This document shows, piece by piece, positions 42,145-43,107 of a stretch of 43,107 bases of DNA. Positions within the stretch are counted from its first letter, which is position 1. Every line of letters starts with the position of its first letter. The DNA is from CAZJJK01 sp964546285. GTDB lineage: Bacteria > Spirochaetota > Spirochaetia > Treponematales > Breznakiellaceae. Under the pieces are notes generated by a model. That model was not told where the DNA came from. It was given only the letters and a program-made list of their open reading frames with translations, and did no database searches. The position numbers were made by a program, and so were the translations under genes. The DNA lies in NCBI GenBank assembly GCA_964546285.1, contig CAZJJK010000012.1, forward strand, positions 1 through 43,107, written 5' to 3'.

Positions 42145-42805
42145 GGTACGGCTCCCCGTCCGCGGACGACGCTGAGCAATAATTCGCCGTTTCGTATAAG
42201 GGATCGCCCGCCTGCCACCTGGCCGATACCATTATCAACAACGACGAGGTCGCGGGCAGCGATCCGGCCGGTATAATGTGAGCGGCCGCGGACGAAGTGC
42301 CGGCATATACCAGACTGGTGCCTTTCGCCGTGGTTATTTGGTAGGCGGTCGCGCCGCTTACCTCATTCCACGCGACGGCGATATCGGTCTGCGCATCCAG
42401 CGCGGCGGCCGACGATCCGGTGTGACCATTTGCGTCCATCACCTGCGTTATCGCGGCGGAATCCGAAAGAACGCGATGTTCAACGGCGTACTTTGTCTCC
42501 TTATCCGAAAGGACGCTCCGTACCTCCGCTTCCCAAATACCAGACCGCCGTGATCCCGCCGATCCGATATAACAGCCTTCATCCGAATTAAAACCGACGA
42601 TTTCGGCCGTGCCGTCAGGCGACCGGAGCGTGACCATCGCGCCGGTCAAGGCGTTGCCGTCCGGCCCCTCCACAAATACCTTGACGGCAGGCGGCGCGAC
42701 CGAGTCGGAAATGATAGAGATTCTGACAATAAACGGCTCAGAAAACCAGGAGCAGGAGGCTAGGCTTATCAATACTAGAAAAAAAACAGAAATTCCGGCT
42801 TTCAT
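42128..42805 (-). CDS. Lipoprotein with FN3-like domain
   Basis: 225 aa. Signal peptide MKAGISVFFLVLISLASC has lipobox LASC and lipidated Cys18. Residues ~28-115 form a beta-rich carboxypeptidase-regulatory or Ig-like domain (PAVKVFVEGPDGNALTGAMV, TLRSPDGTAEIVGF). Residues ~135-215 read like a fibronectin type III module (TDIAVAWNEVSGATAYQITT, SLLIMVSARW). It is probably anchored facing the periplasm or cell surface. Its ATG overlaps the upstream propeller gene by 4 bp and its end overlaps the metalloprotease gene by 17 bp: a tightly packed three-gene operon. Function unknown. Confidence 0.8.
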   Translation of the reverse strand: MKAGISVFFLVLISLASCSWFSEPFIVRISIISDSVAPPAVKVFVEGPDGNALTGAMVTLRSPDGTAEIVGFNSDEGCYIGSAGSRRSGIWEAEVRSVLSDKETKYAVEHRVLSDSAAITQVMDANGHTGSSAAALDAQTDIAVAWNEVSGATAYQITTAKGTSLVYAGTSSAAAHIIPAGSLPATSSLLIMVSARWQAGDPLYETANYCSASSADGEPYRVVTE

Positions 42806-43107
42806 TGCTTTATCAATTCGCCGTTGTCACCCAGCTTGTAATTCATCCTGATCGCGAGGATCTCGTCATTATTCTGGAAGATCATGAGGTCGCCGTATTT
42901 GTAGGAACAATTCAATTGCCAAATATCACCCCAAAGCGCTGGGTCCCGCCCCACCAGCTTTCCGGTCTCATAATCGAATAAGAGCGTTTCGGTCTGACCG
43001 GTCACATACATGATTCCATTATACGCCTGAGGCTGGGAACCGAGAGAGGAAGCGGTATAGGAGTACCCCCATTTTATAGTACCGGTATCCAGGTTGAAGC
43101 GAGCGAC
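42802..43107 (-). CDS. PQQ/beta-propeller repeat protein, 5' end outside window
   Basis: The frame is open to the window edge; 101 C-terminal residues are visible. They contain parts of two blades of a PQQ-like propeller: VARFNLDTGTIKWGYSYTAS with QAYNGIMYVTGQ, and TLLFDYETGKLVGRDPALWG with YKYGDLMIFQNNDEILAI. The pattern 'DxxTGxxxW' recurs as expected. An internal ATG at 43011 is not a convincing start because the blade begins upstream of it. It is the first visible gene of the operon with two lipoproteins. Likely an exported scaffold or binding protein. Confidence 0.75.
   Translation of the reverse strand, partial: VARFNLDTGTIKWGYSYTASSLGSQPQAYNGIMYVTGQTETLLFDYETGKLVGRDPALWGDIWQLNCSYKYGDLMIFQNNDEILAIRMNYKLGDNGELIKQ

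Noticed and set aside
1..43107. CRISPR arrays, tRNA or rRNA genes
   Set aside because: No regularly spaced direct repeats, tRNA cloverleaf or rRNA-like sequence was seen in the intergenic intervals; a tRNAscan or covariance search would settle this.

Overview
The window looks like a chromosomal scaffold piece from a spirochaete of the Treponema group. Three things point there. AlaRS is short (598 aa) and has no C-terminal C-Ala domain. A gene block of short sigma-70 factor, TPR-like protein, stand-alone groES, nusB, PPIase lipoprotein-type chaperone and alaS matches, as far as I remember, the order around TP1012-TP1017 of T. pallidum. The nucleoside-binding protein aligns closely with my memory of T. 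pallidum TmpC/PnrA. Several decayed genes, an insertion-sequence remnant and two families of small intergenic repeats suggest a genome losing genes, perhaps host-associated. That lifestyle is inference. Three runs of exactly 100 N (10335-10434, 29468-29567, 41680-41779) are assembly gaps of unknown true size.

Layout: 1-3265 (+) is a membrane-microdomain cluster, with an NfeD-like OB-fold protein (its start lies outside the window) followed by two overlapping SPFH/flotillin genes. 3383-6498 mixes intact regulators (TetR, WYL and a GyrI-like effector-binding protein) with decayed gene pieces. 6518-9331 (+) holds a BaiN/HI0933-type flavoprotein and a four-S1-domain RNA-binding protein. 9332-10334 is AT-rich and contains a broken IS3-family transposase next to a gap. 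10434-15500 (-) has GlyRS, a methyltransferase, a Nudix hydrolase and a GH42 beta-galactosidase. 15740-17853 (+) is an aldo/keto reductase with ferredoxin tail overlapping asnA. 18119-24635 is the information-processing block described above. 24778-29467 (-) is a nucleoside-type ABC importer (two permeases, double ATPase) and its BMP-family binding protein. 29937-31857 (-) is a HisKA_2 kinase followed by deoC. 32290-38522 (+) is a 1523-aa double-activase fusion protein overlapping a TGS-uridine-kinase fusion. 38623-40539 (+) is an alpha/beta hydrolase with a multi-pass membrane tail. 40702-43107 (-) is an operon of a PQQ-type propeller protein, an FN3-like lipoprotein and a gluzincin metalloprotease lipoprotein.

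How the genes fit together: the BMP protein and ABC genes should import nucleosides; DeoC breaks down deoxyribose-5-phosphate from deoxynucleosides; the TGS-URK protein may phosphorylate nucleosides. GH42 fits use of plant- or host-derived galactosides.

The least explained material is (i) a modular repeat of about 150 bp in four intergenic copies, built of three hairpins, one copy forming the leader of the S1 gene and two flanking the BMP gene in opposite orientation; (ii) a second, MITE-like family with AAGCTT-centred terminal inverted repeats at two divergent promoter regions; and (iii) the activase/TGS-kinase gene pair.
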